A stretch of DNA of 64,000 bases, from positions 1-64,000 of the forward strand of contig JAKOVQ010000047.1 in NCBI GenBank assembly GCA_029781975.1, written 5' to 3'. Below the pieces are notes generated by a model. That model saw nothing but the letters and a program-made list of their open reading frames with translations. It had not been told where the DNA came from and made no database searches. Origin of the DNA: Acidobacteriota bacterium (lineage in GTDB: Bacteria > Acidobacteriota > Thermoanaerobaculia > UBA5066). This document shows, one piece after another, positions 33,635 through 42,324 of this stretch (its first letter is position 1; every line of letters begins with the position of its first letter). The position numbers and the translations under genes were made by a program.

Positions 33635-35092
33635 GTGTCCGGCCCGTTCCTTCACGTCACCTCCGCCGACCTGGCCGCCGTGGCCCCGGAGATCGTCCTG
33701 GCCCTCGCCGGGATGCTCCTGATCCTCCTCGACGCCTTCGCGCGGCCGGCGCGCCGGGCCTTCCCCTACGTCGCGCTCGCCGCCTGCGCGGTCGCGAACC
33801 TGTTCGGCAACTACCCCAGCGGCTCCGCGTTCTCCGGCGCGATCCAGGCGTCCGAGCTGACGCGCTTCGTCGACCTCCTCGCGCTGGCCGCGGTCGTCCT
33901 CTCGGTCCTCGGCGGCGGGGCGCTCCTCGAGCGCGACCGCAAGGACCAGGGCGAGTTCTACGCGCTCCTCCTCTGGTCGGCCGCGGGGCTGACCCTCATG
34001 GTGAAGGGGACGGACCTCCTCGTCGTCTTCCTCGGCCTCGAGACGATGTCGATCGCCCTCTACGTCCTGGCGGCCTGGTACCGCGACGTCCCGGAGGCGA
34101 CCGAGGCCGGGATGAAGTACTTCCTGATGGGCGCGTTCGCCTCGGCGTTCTTCCTCTACGGCGTGGCGACGGTCTACGGGAGGCTGGGGAGCACGCGGCT
34201 GGACGCCCTCCAGGCGGCGGCCGCGGGGAGCTCGGCGTACGGCGACCCGCTCGTGACGATCGGGGTCCTCGCGATCCTGGCGGCCCTGGCGTTCAAGATC
34301 GCCCTCGTCCCGTTCCACGCGTGGGCCCCCGACGTCTACCAGGGGATGACGACGCCGGCGGTCGCGTTCCTCTCCACCGCGCCGAAGGCCGGGGCCGTCG
34401 TCGTCGCCGTGAAGGTCCTGATGGCCCTCGCCCCGGCCGGGCTCGGCGTCCCCTGGAGGCCCTTCCTCGCCGCGCTGGCGATCCTCTCGATCCTCTTCGG
34501 GAACGTCGTCGCCCTGGCGCAGCGCGACGTGAAGCGGATGCTCGCCTACTCCGGCATCGCGCAGATGGGCTACGTCGCCATCGGCCTCGCCACGTTCACC
34601 AGGCCCGCCCTGGAGGGGGTCCTCGTCTTCCTGGCCGGCTACCTCGCGACGAACGCAGCAGCCTTCCTCGCGGTCGCGGCGCTCTCGGGCGGCGAGCGCG
34701 AGCCCCACCCCCTCGCGGACCTGGCGGGGATGGGCCGGAGGCGCCCGTTCGCCGCCACGGTCCTGACCCTCTCGATGCTCTCCCTCACGGGGCTCCCGCC
34801 GACGGTCGGCTTCATCGGGAAGCTGCTCGTCTTCCGGGCCGCCGTCGACGCCCAGCTCGTCTCGCTGGCCCTCGTCGGCATCTTCGGGAGCCTGATCTCC
34901 GCGGGGTACTACCTCCGCGTCGTCTACTTCCTCTGGATGAAGGAGCCGACCCGCGAGGTGGAGGCCCCGGCGGAGGACGTCCTCTCGGGCGCGGCGTACA
35001 TCCTCGCGATGACGGCGATGCTCGTCCTGGGCGTCCTCCCCCGGCCGCTCCTCGACTGGGCCCGGACGGCCGCCCTCTCCCTCCCCCGCTAG
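33635..35092 (+). CDS. nuoN: NADH-quinone oxidoreductase subunit N
   Basis: The 485-residue antiporter-like subunit has FLGLETMSIALYVLAA, KIALVPFHAWAPDVYQGMTTPAVAFLSTAPKAG and DVKRMLAYSGIAQMGY signatures, followed by LTGLPPTVGFIGKL. It completes the set of three antiporter subunits. The GTG at 33635 has GAGAGGAG about 12 nt upstream. It is the last complex I gene here; rex follows after 15 bp, likely in the same transcript. Confidence 0.97.
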   Translation: MSGPFLHVTSADLAAVAPEIVLALAGMLLILLDAFARPARRAFPYVALAACAVANLFGNYPSGSAFSGAIQASELTRFVDLLALAAVVLSVLGGGALLERDRKDQGEFYALLLWSAAGLTLMVKGTDLLVVFLGLETMSIALYVLAAWYRDVPEATEAGMKYFLMGAFASAFFLYGVATVYGRLGSTRLDALQAAAAGSSAYGDPLVTIGVLAILAALAFKIALVPFHAWAPDVYQGMTTPAVAFLSTAPKAGAVVVAVKVLMALAPAGLGVPWRPFLAALAILSILFGNVVALAQRDVKRMLAYSGIAQMGYVAIGLATFTRPALEGVLVFLAGYLATNAAAFLAVAALSGGEREPHPLADLAGMGRRRPFAATVLTLSMLSLTGLPPTVGFIGKLLVFRAAVDAQLVSLALVGIFGSLISAGYYLRVVYFLWMKEPTREVEAPAEDVLSGAAYILAMTAMLVLGVLPRPLLDWARTAALSLPR

Positions 35093-35107
35093 GAGGGCGG
35101 GCCGGCC

Positions 35108-35752
35108 GTGGCGAGGCGTCGCAGCACGGGCGTCTCCGAGGCGACGACGCAGCGCCTCTCGCTCCTCCTCCGGAGCCTCCGGGAGCTGGAGCGGGAGGGG
35201 GTCGGCAGCGTGTCCTCGAGCGAGCTGGCCGAGCGCCTCGGGTCGAACTCCGCGCAGGTGCGCAAGGACCTCGCGCAGCTCGGGGAGCTCGGCGTGAGGG
35301 GCGTCGGGTACCGCGTTCCCGAGCTGAGGACGCGGATCGAGGGCCACACGGGGCTCGGGACCCCGCGCACGCTCGTCGTGGTCGGGGCCGGCAACCTCGG
35401 GAAGGCGCTGGCCGACTCGCCGAACTTCCACTCGGAGGGGTTCCGGATCGCGGCGGTCTTCGACGTCGACCCGCGGAAGGTGGGCGGCCGGACCCGGACG
35501 GGGGTGCCGGTCCTCGACGCCGCCCGGCTCGACGCCGCCGTCCGAGAGCTCGGGGCCGCGATCGGCGTCGTGGCGGTCCCGGCTCCCGCCGCCCGCGCCG
35601 CGGCGGACTCCCTGGTCGCCGCGGGGGTGAAGGCCATCCTCAACTTCGCGCCGCACGCCGTCGGGCCGTACCCCGGCGTCGTCGTGAAGAACGTCGACCT
35701 GACGCTCCTGGTGGAGACGCTCGGCGCCCGGCTGGCCGCGTCGGGCGCCTGA
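35108..35752 (+). CDS. rex: Redox-sensing transcriptional repressor Rex
   Basis: The 214-residue protein has the Rex winged helix (SSSELAERLGSNSAQVRKDL, about residues 37-56, with the following LGVRGVGY wing). The Rossmann domain opens with VVGAGNLGKAL (about 92-102) and contains VFDVDPRKVG. The carboxyl helix swap region ends in NVDLTLLVETL. Rex represses target genes when NADH/NAD is low and dissociates on NADH binding. Its position directly after nuoN, with AGGAGGG upstream of the GTG start, suggests co-transcription with nuo and feedback through the operator at 23981-23998. Confidence 0.96.
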   Translation: MARRRSTGVSEATTQRLSLLLRSLRELEREGVGSVSSSELAERLGSNSAQVRKDLAQLGELGVRGVGYRVPELRTRIEGHTGLGTPRTLVVVGAGNLGKALADSPNFHSEGFRIAAVFDVDPRKVGGRTRTGVPVLDAARLDAAVRELGAAIGVVAVPAPAARAAADSLVAAGVKAILNFAPHAVGPYPGVVVKNVDLTLLVETLGARLAASGA

Positions 35753-35758
35753 CGCCCC

Positions 35759-36490
35759 TCAGGACTCGAGCGCCTCCCTCTTGGCGCGCGCCACCGCCTC
35801 CGCGCGGCGCGAGTCGTTCGGGCGGTCGTCGGAGATCCGGCCGTCCCGGATCCGGATGATCCGCCGCGCGTGGGCCGCGATGTCCTCCTCGTGGGTGACG
35901 AGGACGATGGTGTTCCCCGCGTCGTTCAGCTCGCGGAAGAGCCGCATGATCTCCTCGCCGGTCGCCGAGTCGAGGTTCCCGGTCGGCTCGTCGGCCAGGA
36001 GGATCGACGGGTTCGTGACGAGGGCCCGCGCGACGGCGACGCGCTGGCGCTGACCGCCCGACAGCTCGTTCGGCGCGTGGTGGGCCCGGTCCGTCAGAGA
36101 GACCCGCTCGAGGGCCTTCTCGGCCCTCTCGCGGCGCTCCTTCTTGGAGACGCCCGAGTAGACGAGCGGGAGCTCGACCTGCTGGAGCGCGCTCGTCCGC
36201 GGGAGGAGGTTGAAGGTCTGGAACACGAACCCGATCTCGCGGTTGCGGATCCGCGCGAGGGCGTCGTCGTCCATGCTCCCGACGAGCTGGCCGTTGAGGA
36301 CGTACCGGCCGGCGCTGGGGGTGTCGAGACAGCCGACGAGGTTCATGAGGGTCGACTTGCCGGAGCCCGAGGGCCCCATCACCGCCACGTACTCGCCGCG
36401 GTCGATCGACAGCGTGATGCCGCGGAGGGCGCGGACCTGCTCCTCGCCCACCACGTAGGTCTTCTCGATGTCCGTCATCTCGATCAGCAT
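35759..36490 (-). CDS. ABC transporter ATPase, MacB/LolD type
   Basis: The 243-residue ATPase has Walker [10 protein letters not shown] (39-47), a Q-loop FQTFNLLPR, signature [15 protein letters not shown], Walker [13 protein letters not shown] and switch His VTHE. The [17 protein letters not shown] features are characteristic of the MacB/LolD/FtsE-like group that works with periplasm-spanning permeases. No permease (FtsX-like) or membrane-fusion protein is encoded beside it; instead a YIP1-type membrane protein and TolC-like protein lie directly upstream in the same direction. ATG at 36490, 10 bp after the YIP1 gene. It ends 6 bp from the convergent rex gene. Confidence 0.93.
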   Translation of the reverse strand: MLIEMTDIEKTYVVGEEQVRALRGITLSIDRGEYVAVMGPSGSGKSTLMNLVGCLDTPSAGRYVLNGQLVGSMDDDALARIRNREIGFVFQTFNLLPRTSALQQVELPLVYSGVSKKERRERAEKALERVSLTDRAHHAPNELSGGQRQRVAVARALVTNPSILLADEPTGNLDSATGEEIMRLFRELNDAGNTIVLVTHEEDIAAHARRIIRIRDGRISDDRPNDSRRAEAVARAKREALES

Positions 36491-36500
36491 CGAAGCCCTC

Positions 36501-37307
36501 TCATCCGAGGAACACCGCGGCCAGGCCCGCCTTGGCGAGGACGTAGAGCCCCCAGAAGACGAGCGGGATCGCCGTGGCCGCCCCGCGCGGGAGCGCGGGG
36601 AGCTTGCGCATGCCGATCACGAGGAGGACGAGCGCCGCGATGGTGAAGACGTCGACGGAGGTCGCCAGCGACCCGACGGCCGCCGGGACGGTGTCGGGGA
36701 GGAAGGCGCCGAGGTTCGACTTGAACGCCTTGCCGATGGAGAGCTGCGTCTCGGAGGCGTCGGGCAGGGAGGCGAGGACGGGGAGCGACAGGAGCCCCCC
36801 GACGACGTTGACGAGGTTCGCGTGGCCCCAGACCGCGAGCACCTGGGGGTAGCGCGCCTCGGACCCGAACGCCCGGGCCCCGCCCCAGAAGAGGAGGCCG
36901 ACGATCAGGAAGGAGACGACGAAGCCCGCCGAGGCCACGAGGCCGCTCCGGAGCCCCGTGCTCGTCTGCCGCGCCGCGATCTCGCGGATCTGCTGGTCGG
37001 AGATCTCCTGGCCCGTCCGCGCGGCCCGCTTCTCCAGGATCTCGCGCATCGAGCGCTCCATGTCGATCTTCGGGGTGGCGATGAAGACCGACGCGAAGAC
37101 GACGGCGACCCAGAGGAGGAGCGGCAGGAGCCACTGGGGCCTGCGGACGAGCGCCTCGAACGTCCGCCCCGGCTGGGTGAAGGTGCCGACGATCGCCGAG
37201 ACGGCCCCGATCGGAGGGCCGTCGGACGCGGAGGGGCCCGCCGGCGAGGCGGCGGGCCCGGGAAGAGACGAAGGGCGTTGGTCGGTCGGCGGCCGGTCGT
37301 CGGTCAT
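36501..37307 (-). CDS. YIP1-family integral membrane protein
   Basis: The 268-residue protein starts with a Pro/Ser/Asp-rich cytoplasmic tail (1-35), then [26 protein letters not shown], the usual entry to a YIP1 domain. Five hydrophobic spans follow between about 60 and 265. YIP1-domain proteins in bacteria are inner-membrane proteins of mostly unknown function, often next to ABC or efflux genes. Here it separates the TolC-like gene from the ABC ATPase, so it could be an accessory or substitute membrane component; that is inference. ATG at 37307. Confidence 0.85.
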   Translation of the reverse strand: MTDDRPPTDQRPSSLPGPAASPAGPSASDGPPIGAVSAIVGTFTQPGRTFEALVRRPQWLLPLLLWVAVVFASVFIATPKIDMERSMREILEKRAARTGQEISDQQIREIAARQTSTGLRSGLVASAGFVVSFLIVGLLFWGGARAFGSEARYPQVLAVWGHANLVNVVGGLLSLPVLASLPDASETQLSIGKAFKSNLGAFLPDTVPAAVGSLATSVDVFTIAALVLLVIGMRKLPALPRGAATAIPLVFWGLYVLAKAGLAAVFLG

Positions 37308-37326
37308 CGCGTCCTGCGCCGTCCCG

Positions 37327-38988
37327 TCACTTCGCGGTGGCCTCGACCGCCGGGCCCGAGGCGAGCCGGACCGGAAGCCCGGTCAGCTCGACCCCCTTGA
37401 CCTGGAGGAGGTCGCCGGTCGCCTTGTGCCACGCGACCAGGGCCTTGAGCCACCCCGCGGTCGCCTGGAGCTCGTTGGAGCGCGCGGTGGTCAGGTCGTT
37501 CTGGACCTGGGCCACCTGGAAGGCGGTGGTCATCCCGTTGTCGAACTTCTTCCGCTCCGCGTCGAGGTTCCGCTCGGCCAGCTCGCGCGACTTGCGGGCG
37601 GCCGCGACCGACCTCTGGGCCGTGTCGACGTTCCGCGCGGCGTTCCTCACCTCGACGGCGAGGTTCTGCTTCAGGAGCGCGAGGCCCGTCTGCGCCAGCT
37701 CGAGGCCGGTGCTCGCCATCGCCGCGTTGTTCTTCGCGACCCGGTTGCCGATCGGCATGGTGAAGAAGAGCCCGACGGACCAGTTCGGGTAGTCGCCGCC
37801 GCGGATCTGGTAGTAGGCGTCGCTGTAGGTGGAGCCCGGGCGGATCTGGTCGTTGGCGAAGCCGACGCCCTGGTAGCCGTACGACCCCGAGAGGTCGAGC
37901 TGCGGGAGGAGCTGGTTCTTCGTGTAGACGACGTCGACCTTCCGGGACTCCACGTCGCCCATCGCCTGCATGATCTCAGGGCGCGTCTGCAGGGCGGTCT
38001 CGACCCCCTTCTCGACGTCGAGGGTCACGATCTCGTCCTTCGGCTTGTCGAGCGGGATGATCGGCCGGTTCCAGTCCGCGGCGTCGCTGACGCCCATGAG
38101 GCGCTTGAGGATGTCCTGCGCCGTCCCGATCGCGGCCTCGGCGAGGATGATGTCCTGCTCGCGCTGGGCGATCGTCACCTCGGTCTGGACGATCTCGATC
38201 GGGGCGAGGGCGCCCACGTCGATCTTGATCTTCGTGATCCGGTTGAAGTCCCGGGCGCGGTCGAGCGCCTCCTGCTTCGCCTTCAGGTTGTCCTGGGCGT
38301 AGGCGAGGTCCCAGTACGCGTCCTCGACCGACTGGATCGTCTGCTGGACGCTCGTGACGAAGCCCCACGCCGACTGGTCGCGGGCGATCTGGCTCTGGAC
38401 GATCAGACGCTTCGTCACCTTCGACCCGAAGTTGCGCAGGAGGGGCTGCGTGGCCGAGAGGGTCAGCCCGCTTCCGAAGATCGGGTTCACCTGGACGTAG
38501 CCCGGGATCGTCGAGAACGTCGGCGAGTCGGTCCGCTGGTTCGTCCACCCGAGGCTGTAGGTGGTGCCGGGCGAGAGGAGGCCGCCGAATCCGAGGCTCA
38601 GGCTCTGCGTCTGGGTCTTCTGCGACTGGAACGAGCTCGTCACGGGCGTCTCGCTCTTCCGCGCCGACGCGTTGGCCTGGAGGTTCGGGTCGAAGATCCC
38701 CGACGCCGCCCCGAGGCCGAACCCGGCCCGCTCGTAGGTGAGCGCGGCGACGTCGAGGTCGAGCGCGTTGTGCAGGGCGAAGCCGAGGGCGTCCTCCAGC
38801 GTCAGCTCGATCTTGTCGCCGGCCGGGAGCGGGATCGGCTGGCGCTTCCCGCTGCCGATCGGGATCGAGAGCTTTCCGGCGGCGTCCGCCGCCCGCGCGG
38901 GTCCCGAGCCCAGCGCTCCCACGGTCAGGAGCGCGGCGACGGCCGCGCCGAGGCGGCGCGACCTCCGCGCCCGGATGTTGCTCTTCAA
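37327..38988 (-). CDS. TolC-family outer-membrane efflux protein
   Basis: The 553-residue protein has a signal peptide (RRLGAAVAALLTVGALGSGPARA) and two TolC-type repeats with long coiled-coil helices. Examples are SVEDAYWDLAYAQDNLKAKQEAL and the later ELAERNLDAERKKFDNGMTTAFQVAQ. TolC forms the exit duct of tripartite export systems. The TTG at 38986-38988 is chosen because GAGGAGG lies 5-6 nt upstream and the signal peptide begins right after it. A GTG nine codons upstream (39015) has no ribosome-binding site. The nearest ABC partners lack an obvious adaptor protein, so the full pump is not encoded here. Confidence 0.9.
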   Translation of the reverse strand: MKSNIRARRSRRLGAAVAALLTVGALGSGPARAADAAGKLSIPIGSGKRQPIPLPAGDKIELTLEDALGFALHNALDLDVAALTYERAGFGLGAASGIFDPNLQANASARKSETPVTSSFQSQKTQTQSLSLGFGGLLSPGTTYSLGWTNQRTDSPTFSTIPGYVQVNPIFGSGLTLSATQPLLRNFGSKVTKRLIVQSQIARDQSAWGFVTSVQQTIQSVEDAYWDLAYAQDNLKAKQEALDRARDFNRITKIKIDVGALAPIEIVQTEVTIAQREQDIILAEAAIGTAQDILKRLMGVSDAADWNRPIIPLDKPKDEIVTLDVEKGVETALQTRPEIMQAMGDVESRKVDVVYTKNQLLPQLDLSGSYGYQGVGFANDQIRPGSTYSDAYYQIRGGDYPNWSVGLFFTMPIGNRVAKNNAAMASTGLELAQTGLALLKQNLAVEVRNAARNVDTAQRSVAAARKSRELAERNLDAERKKFDNGMTTAFQVAQVQNDLTTARSNELQATAGWLKALVAWHKATGDLLQVKGVELTGLPVRLASGPAVEATAK

Positions 38989-39024
38989 GATGACCTCCTC
39001 GAGAGACCGTTTCACGTCAGTCTC

Positions 39025-40038
39025 TTACGTAGACGAGGGAGAAAAGTTTCCCGTTGACGCCTCCGGGACGAAGCACCGGAACCGCCGTCCCGAGGGCTCC
39101 ACGGTCTCCGTGGGCTCCTCTCTGCGGCATTCCGGGCGGGCCGACGGGCAACGGGGGTGGAAGGGACAGCCCGGCGGCAGGGCCGCCGCCGAGGCGGGCT
39201 CCCCGGCGACCCGCCGCCTGGCGAGCGAGGCCCCGTCCCGCCGTCCGGGCTGGGAGGCCAGCAGGAGGGCCGTGTAGGGGTGGCGCGGGGCGGCGAAGAG
39301 CTCGGCGGTCGGCCCTTCCTCGACCACCTTCCCGAGGTAGAGGACGGCCGTCCGCTCGGCCACGGCCCTGACGACGCCCAGGTCGTGTCCGATGAACAGG
39401 TAGGCCGGACGCGAGGGGGTCCCCTCCTGGAGGTCGAGGAGGAGGTTCAGGACCTGAGCCCTCACGGAGACGTCCAGCGCCGAGACCGGCTCGTCGAGGA
39501 CGACGAACCGCGGCTCCGTCGCGAGGGCGCGCGCGATGCCGATCCGCTGCCTCTGCCCGCCGGAGAACTCGCCGGGGCGCTTGTCGAGCGCGGCGGCGGG
39601 GAGCCCGACGGCCGCGAGGAGCCGCACCACCCTCTCGCGCCTCTCGGAAGCCGTCCCGATCCGGTGGACGAGGAGCGGCTCGGAGACGATCTCCTCGACC
39701 GTCATCCGCGGGTTCAGCGAGCTGGCGGGGTCCTGGAAGACGACCCCCACCTTCCGCCGCTGCCTGTTGAGCTCCGCGCGGGGCAGGCCGAGCCAGTCGA
39801 GGCCGTCGAACGAGACGGCGCCGGCGTCCGGCCGGAGGAGCTGCAGGACGAGGCGCGCGATCGTGCTCTTACCGGATCCCGACTCCCCGACGAGGGCGAG
39901 CGTCTTCCCCGCCGGGACGTCGAACGAGACGTCCGCGACCGCGGCCACCCGGCGGGCCGGCCGGCCCCAGCCTCCACCGGTCCCGAACGACTTCCAGAGG
40001 CCCCGGACCGAGAGGAGCGTCCCCGGCGGCGCGGTCAC
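39025..40038 (-). CDS. Oligopeptide/dipeptide-type ABC transporter ATPase (OppF/DppF-like)
   Basis: The 337-residue ATPase has Walker A GESGSGKST, Q-loop FQDPASSLNPRMTVEEI, signature FSGGQRQRIGIARAL, Walker B FVVLDEPVSALD and the carboxyl oligo_HPY-type tail with CPFHPRCPSARPEC, whose Cys residues can hold a 4Fe-4S cluster in this family. It works as a pair with the adjacent OppD/DppD-like ATPase; permease and binding-protein genes are not nearby. GTG at 40038 overlaps the partner's stop codon by 4 nt. A duplicated carboxyl extension ends in RRFRCFVPEA. Confidence 0.93.
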   Translation of the reverse strand: MTAPPGTLLSVRGLWKSFGTGGGWGRPARRVAAVADVSFDVPAGKTLALVGESGSGKSTIARLVLQLLRPDAGAVSFDGLDWLGLPRAELNRQRRKVGVVFQDPASSLNPRMTVEEIVSEPLLVHRIGTASERRERVVRLLAAVGLPAAALDKRPGEFSGGQRQRIGIARALATEPRFVVLDEPVSALDVSVRAQVLNLLLDLQEGTPSRPAYLFIGHDLGVVRAVAERTAVLYLGKVVEEGPTAELFAAPRHPYTALLLASQPGRRDGASLARRRVAGEPASAAALPPGCPFHPRCPSARPECRREEPTETVEPSGRRFRCFVPEASTGNFSPSST

Positions 40039-41036
40039 GGCGCGTCACCCTCCCGGAGGAAGCAGGCCGCCCGCCTCGTCCCCGAGGCGCCGGGGACGGC
40101 GTACCAGCCCGGCGCCTCCGTCCGGCACCTGGCGAACGCGTCGGGGCACCGGGGCGCGAACGAGCACCCCGGAGGACGGGCATCCGGCTCGGGGACGGAG
40201 CCCTCGAGAGCCGGGAGTCGCCGCCCCGGCGCCGCGTCCTCCCCGCTCGGAAGGGACGCGAGGAGCCCCCGGGTGTACGGGTGCGCCGGCGCGGCGAGGA
40301 CGTCCTCCGCCGGGCCCTCCTCGACCAGGTGTCCCGCGTACATCACGAGAGCGCGGCCGGCGACCTCGCGGACCACGCCGAGGTCGTGCGTCACGAGGAG
40401 GACCGCCAGGTCGAGCTCCTCCCGGAGCGAGGCGAGGAGGCCGAGCACCTGCGCCTGGATGGTCACGTCGAGGGCCGTCGTCGGCTCGTCCGCCACGAGG
40501 AGGCGCGGGCCCCCGGCGAGAGCCAGGGCGAGCATCGCGCGCTGGCGCATGCCGCCCGACATCCTGTGCGGGAGGTCCCTCAGCCGCTCCTCCGCCCCCG
40601 GCAGCGCCACGCGCCGGAGCCAGGAGAGGGCCTCGGCGCGCGCCTCCCGGCGGCCGAGGCCCCTGTGCCGCCGGAGGACGGCCACGAGCTCGGAGCCGAT
40701 GGTCCGGACCGGGTCGAGGGCCGTCGAGGGCTCCTGGAAGACGTAGCCGATGGCGCCCCCCCGGAGGCGCGAGAGGTCCCGCTCCCCGAGGGAGCCGACG
40801 TCGACGCCCTCGAAGCGGACGGTCCCGGCGGCGATCCGGCCCGGCTCGGGGACGAGCCTGGCGAGCGCGAGGCCGGTCAGGGTCTTGCCGGAGCCCGACT
40901 CGCCCACGAGGGCGACGACCTCGCCGCGCCCCACGTCGAACGACACCTCCTCGACCGCGAGGACGTCGCCGGCAGGCCCCGGGAACGCGACGCTCAGCCC
41001 ACGGACGGAGAGGAGCGGCGGATCCGCGTCCCCCAT
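40035..41036 (-). CDS. Oligopeptide/dipeptide-type ABC transporter ATPase (OppD/DppD-like)
   Basis: The 333-residue ATPase has Walker A GESGSGKTL, Q-loop FQEPSTALDPVRTIGSEL, signature MSGGMRQRAMLALAL and Walker B LLVADEPTTALD. It ends in the oligo_HPY tail with CSFAPRCPDAFARC. With the overlapping OppF-like gene it would form a heterodimeric motor for peptide or nickel uptake. The start is ATG at 41034-41036 (MGDADPP). The open frame continues upstream across the neighbouring promoter but is not coding. A TATCAT hexamer 9 nt before the start and the lack of a Shine-Dalgarno sequence suggest a leaderless message. Confidence 0.93.
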   Translation of the reverse strand: MGDADPPLLSVRGLSVAFPGPAGDVLAVEEVSFDVGRGEVVALVGESGSGKTLTGLALARLVPEPGRIAAGTVRFEGVDVGSLGERDLSRLRGGAIGYVFQEPSTALDPVRTIGSELVAVLRRHRGLGRREARAEALSWLRRVALPGAEERLRDLPHRMSGGMRQRAMLALALAGGPRLLVADEPTTALDVTIQAQVLGLLASLREELDLAVLLVTHDLGVVREVAGRALVMYAGHLVEEGPAEDVLAAPAHPYTRGLLASLPSGEDAAPGRRLPALEGSVPEPDARPPGCSFAPRCPDAFARCRTEAPGWYAVPGASGTRRAACFLREGDAP

Positions 41037-41045
41037 CGTGCGCCG

Positions 41046-41066
41046 ATGATAGCGGGGTGGTAGCTT
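41046..41066. promoter_or_regulatory. Back-to-back -10 elements in a 40-bp divergent spacer
   Basis: The OppD-like (minus) and DHS-like (plus) start codons are only 40 bp apart. On the minus strand TATCAT (41046-41051) lies 9 nt before the ATG. On the plus strand TAGCTT (41061-41066) lies 10 nt before the other ATG. Neither gene has a Shine-Dalgarno sequence, so both may be read from near-leaderless transcripts. Confidence 0.45.
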
Positions 41067-41076
41067 AACGGCTCGT

Positions 41077-42312
41077 ATGGCGAAGAAGCCCGTCCCCCCC
41101 ACCAGCCGCTTCCTCTCCGGCCGGCGGATCGCGCCCCGCCCCGTCCGCGCCGGCGTCCGCGCCGCCGACCTCGTCAACGCTACCTTCTCCGCGTACAACG
41201 CCGCGCGTCTCCGGGAGGCGTGCGCGCTCTTCGTGGAGAAGATGCTGGAGCCCGACGTCACCGTCGGGATGTCGCTGACGGGCGCCCTCACGCCCGCGGG
41301 CCTCGGCATGTCGTGCCTCGTCCCGCTCCTGAAGGCCGGCTTCGTCGACTGGATGATCTCGACCGGCGCGAACCTCTACCACGACGTGCACCACGGGCTC
41401 GGGATGCCCCTCCACGAGGGGCGGCCGACCTTCGACGACGTGGAGCTCCGGGACGCGGGGATCATCCGGATCTACGACATCGTCTTCCCCTACGAGGTCC
41501 TCCTCGACACGGACGCGTTCTTCCGCGAGGTCCTGAAGGCTCAGGAGTTCCAGAGACCGATGTCGACCGCCGAGTTCCACTGGCGCGCGGGGCGCTGGGT
41601 GGCGCGGCGTGCGCGGGCTCTGGGGCTCCCCGTCGAGGCCTCGGTCCTCGCCACGGCGCACCGCCTCGACGTGCCGGTCTACACGAGCTCGCCGGGAGAC
41701 TCCTCCATCGGCATGAACGTCGCGCGGCAGGCGCTGGAGGGGGGAGCCTTCGCCTTCGACGTTTCGGCCGACGTCAACGAGACCGCGTCGATCGTCTACG
41801 CCGCCAAGCGCTCCGGAGGGAAGAGCGCCGTCCTCATCGTCGGCGGCGGGAGCCCGAAGAACTTCCTCCTCCAGACCGAGCCCCAGATCCAGGAGGTCCT
41901 CGGGATCGACGAGGCCGGGCACGACTACTTCCTCCAGCTGACCGACGCGCGTCCCGACACGGGCGGACTCTCCGGGGCGACTCCTGCGGAGGCGGTGTCG
42001 TGGGGGAAGATCGACCCGACGAAGCTCCCGGACACGGTCGTCTGCTACCTGGACGCCACGGTCGCGCTCCCCCTCCTCACCGCCTACGCCCTCGCCCGGC
42101 ACCGGCGCCGTCCGCTCCGGCGGCTCTACTCCCGGCGGGAGGAGCTGATGGCGACCCTCCGGACGGCGTTCGCGGCGGCCCAGAAGGGGGAAGGGGCGTC
42201 CCGCCGGGCCCCGAAGGAGTACGCGGACGCGATGCGAGGGCCGGCGTCCGGGCCGAAGAGACCTCACGCGGGCCTCCGCTCGCACGGCCTCTACGGGAAG
42301 AAGGGGCGCTGA
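41077..42312 (+). CDS. Deoxyhypusine synthase-like protein
   Basis: The 411-residue protein matches the deoxyhypusine synthase family. Visible are [15 protein letters not shown], an [15 protein letters not shown] segment with the His pair, [15 protein letters not shown] and [11 protein letters not shown]. The reaction-center segment [22 protein letters not shown] carries Lys at residue 311, the position that binds the butylamine intermediate. Archaeal and eukaryotic enzymes modify eIF5A, but bacteria lack that substrate; bacterial members can make homospermidine or have unknown targets. The Arg-rich tail beyond about residue 345 is not typical. ATG start without a Shine-Dalgarno sequence; it converges with the TPR gene 12 bp away. 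Confidence 0.88.
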   Translation: MAKKPVPPTSRFLSGRRIAPRPVRAGVRAADLVNATFSAYNAARLREACALFVEKMLEPDVTVGMSLTGALTPAGLGMSCLVPLLKAGFVDWMISTGANLYHDVHHGLGMPLHEGRPTFDDVELRDAGIIRIYDIVFPYEVLLDTDAFFREVLKAQEFQRPMSTAEFHWRAGRWVARRARALGLPVEASVLATAHRLDVPVYTSSPGDSSIGMNVARQALEGGAFAFDVSADVNETASIVYAAKRSGGKSAVLIVGGGSPKNFLLQTEPQIQEVLGIDEAGHDYFLQLTDARPDTGGLSGATPAEAVSWGKIDPTKLPDTVVCYLDATVALPLLTAYALARHRRRPLRRLYSRREELMATLRTAFAAAQKGEGASRRAPKEYADAMRGPASGPKRPHAGLRSHGLYGKKGR

Positions 42313-42324
42313 GGCCGGACGGGC

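Noticed and set aside
36501-37307. YIP1 gene as the missing MacB permease
   Set aside because: The span pattern and motif fit YIP1 and no MacB-like periplasmic domain is present.
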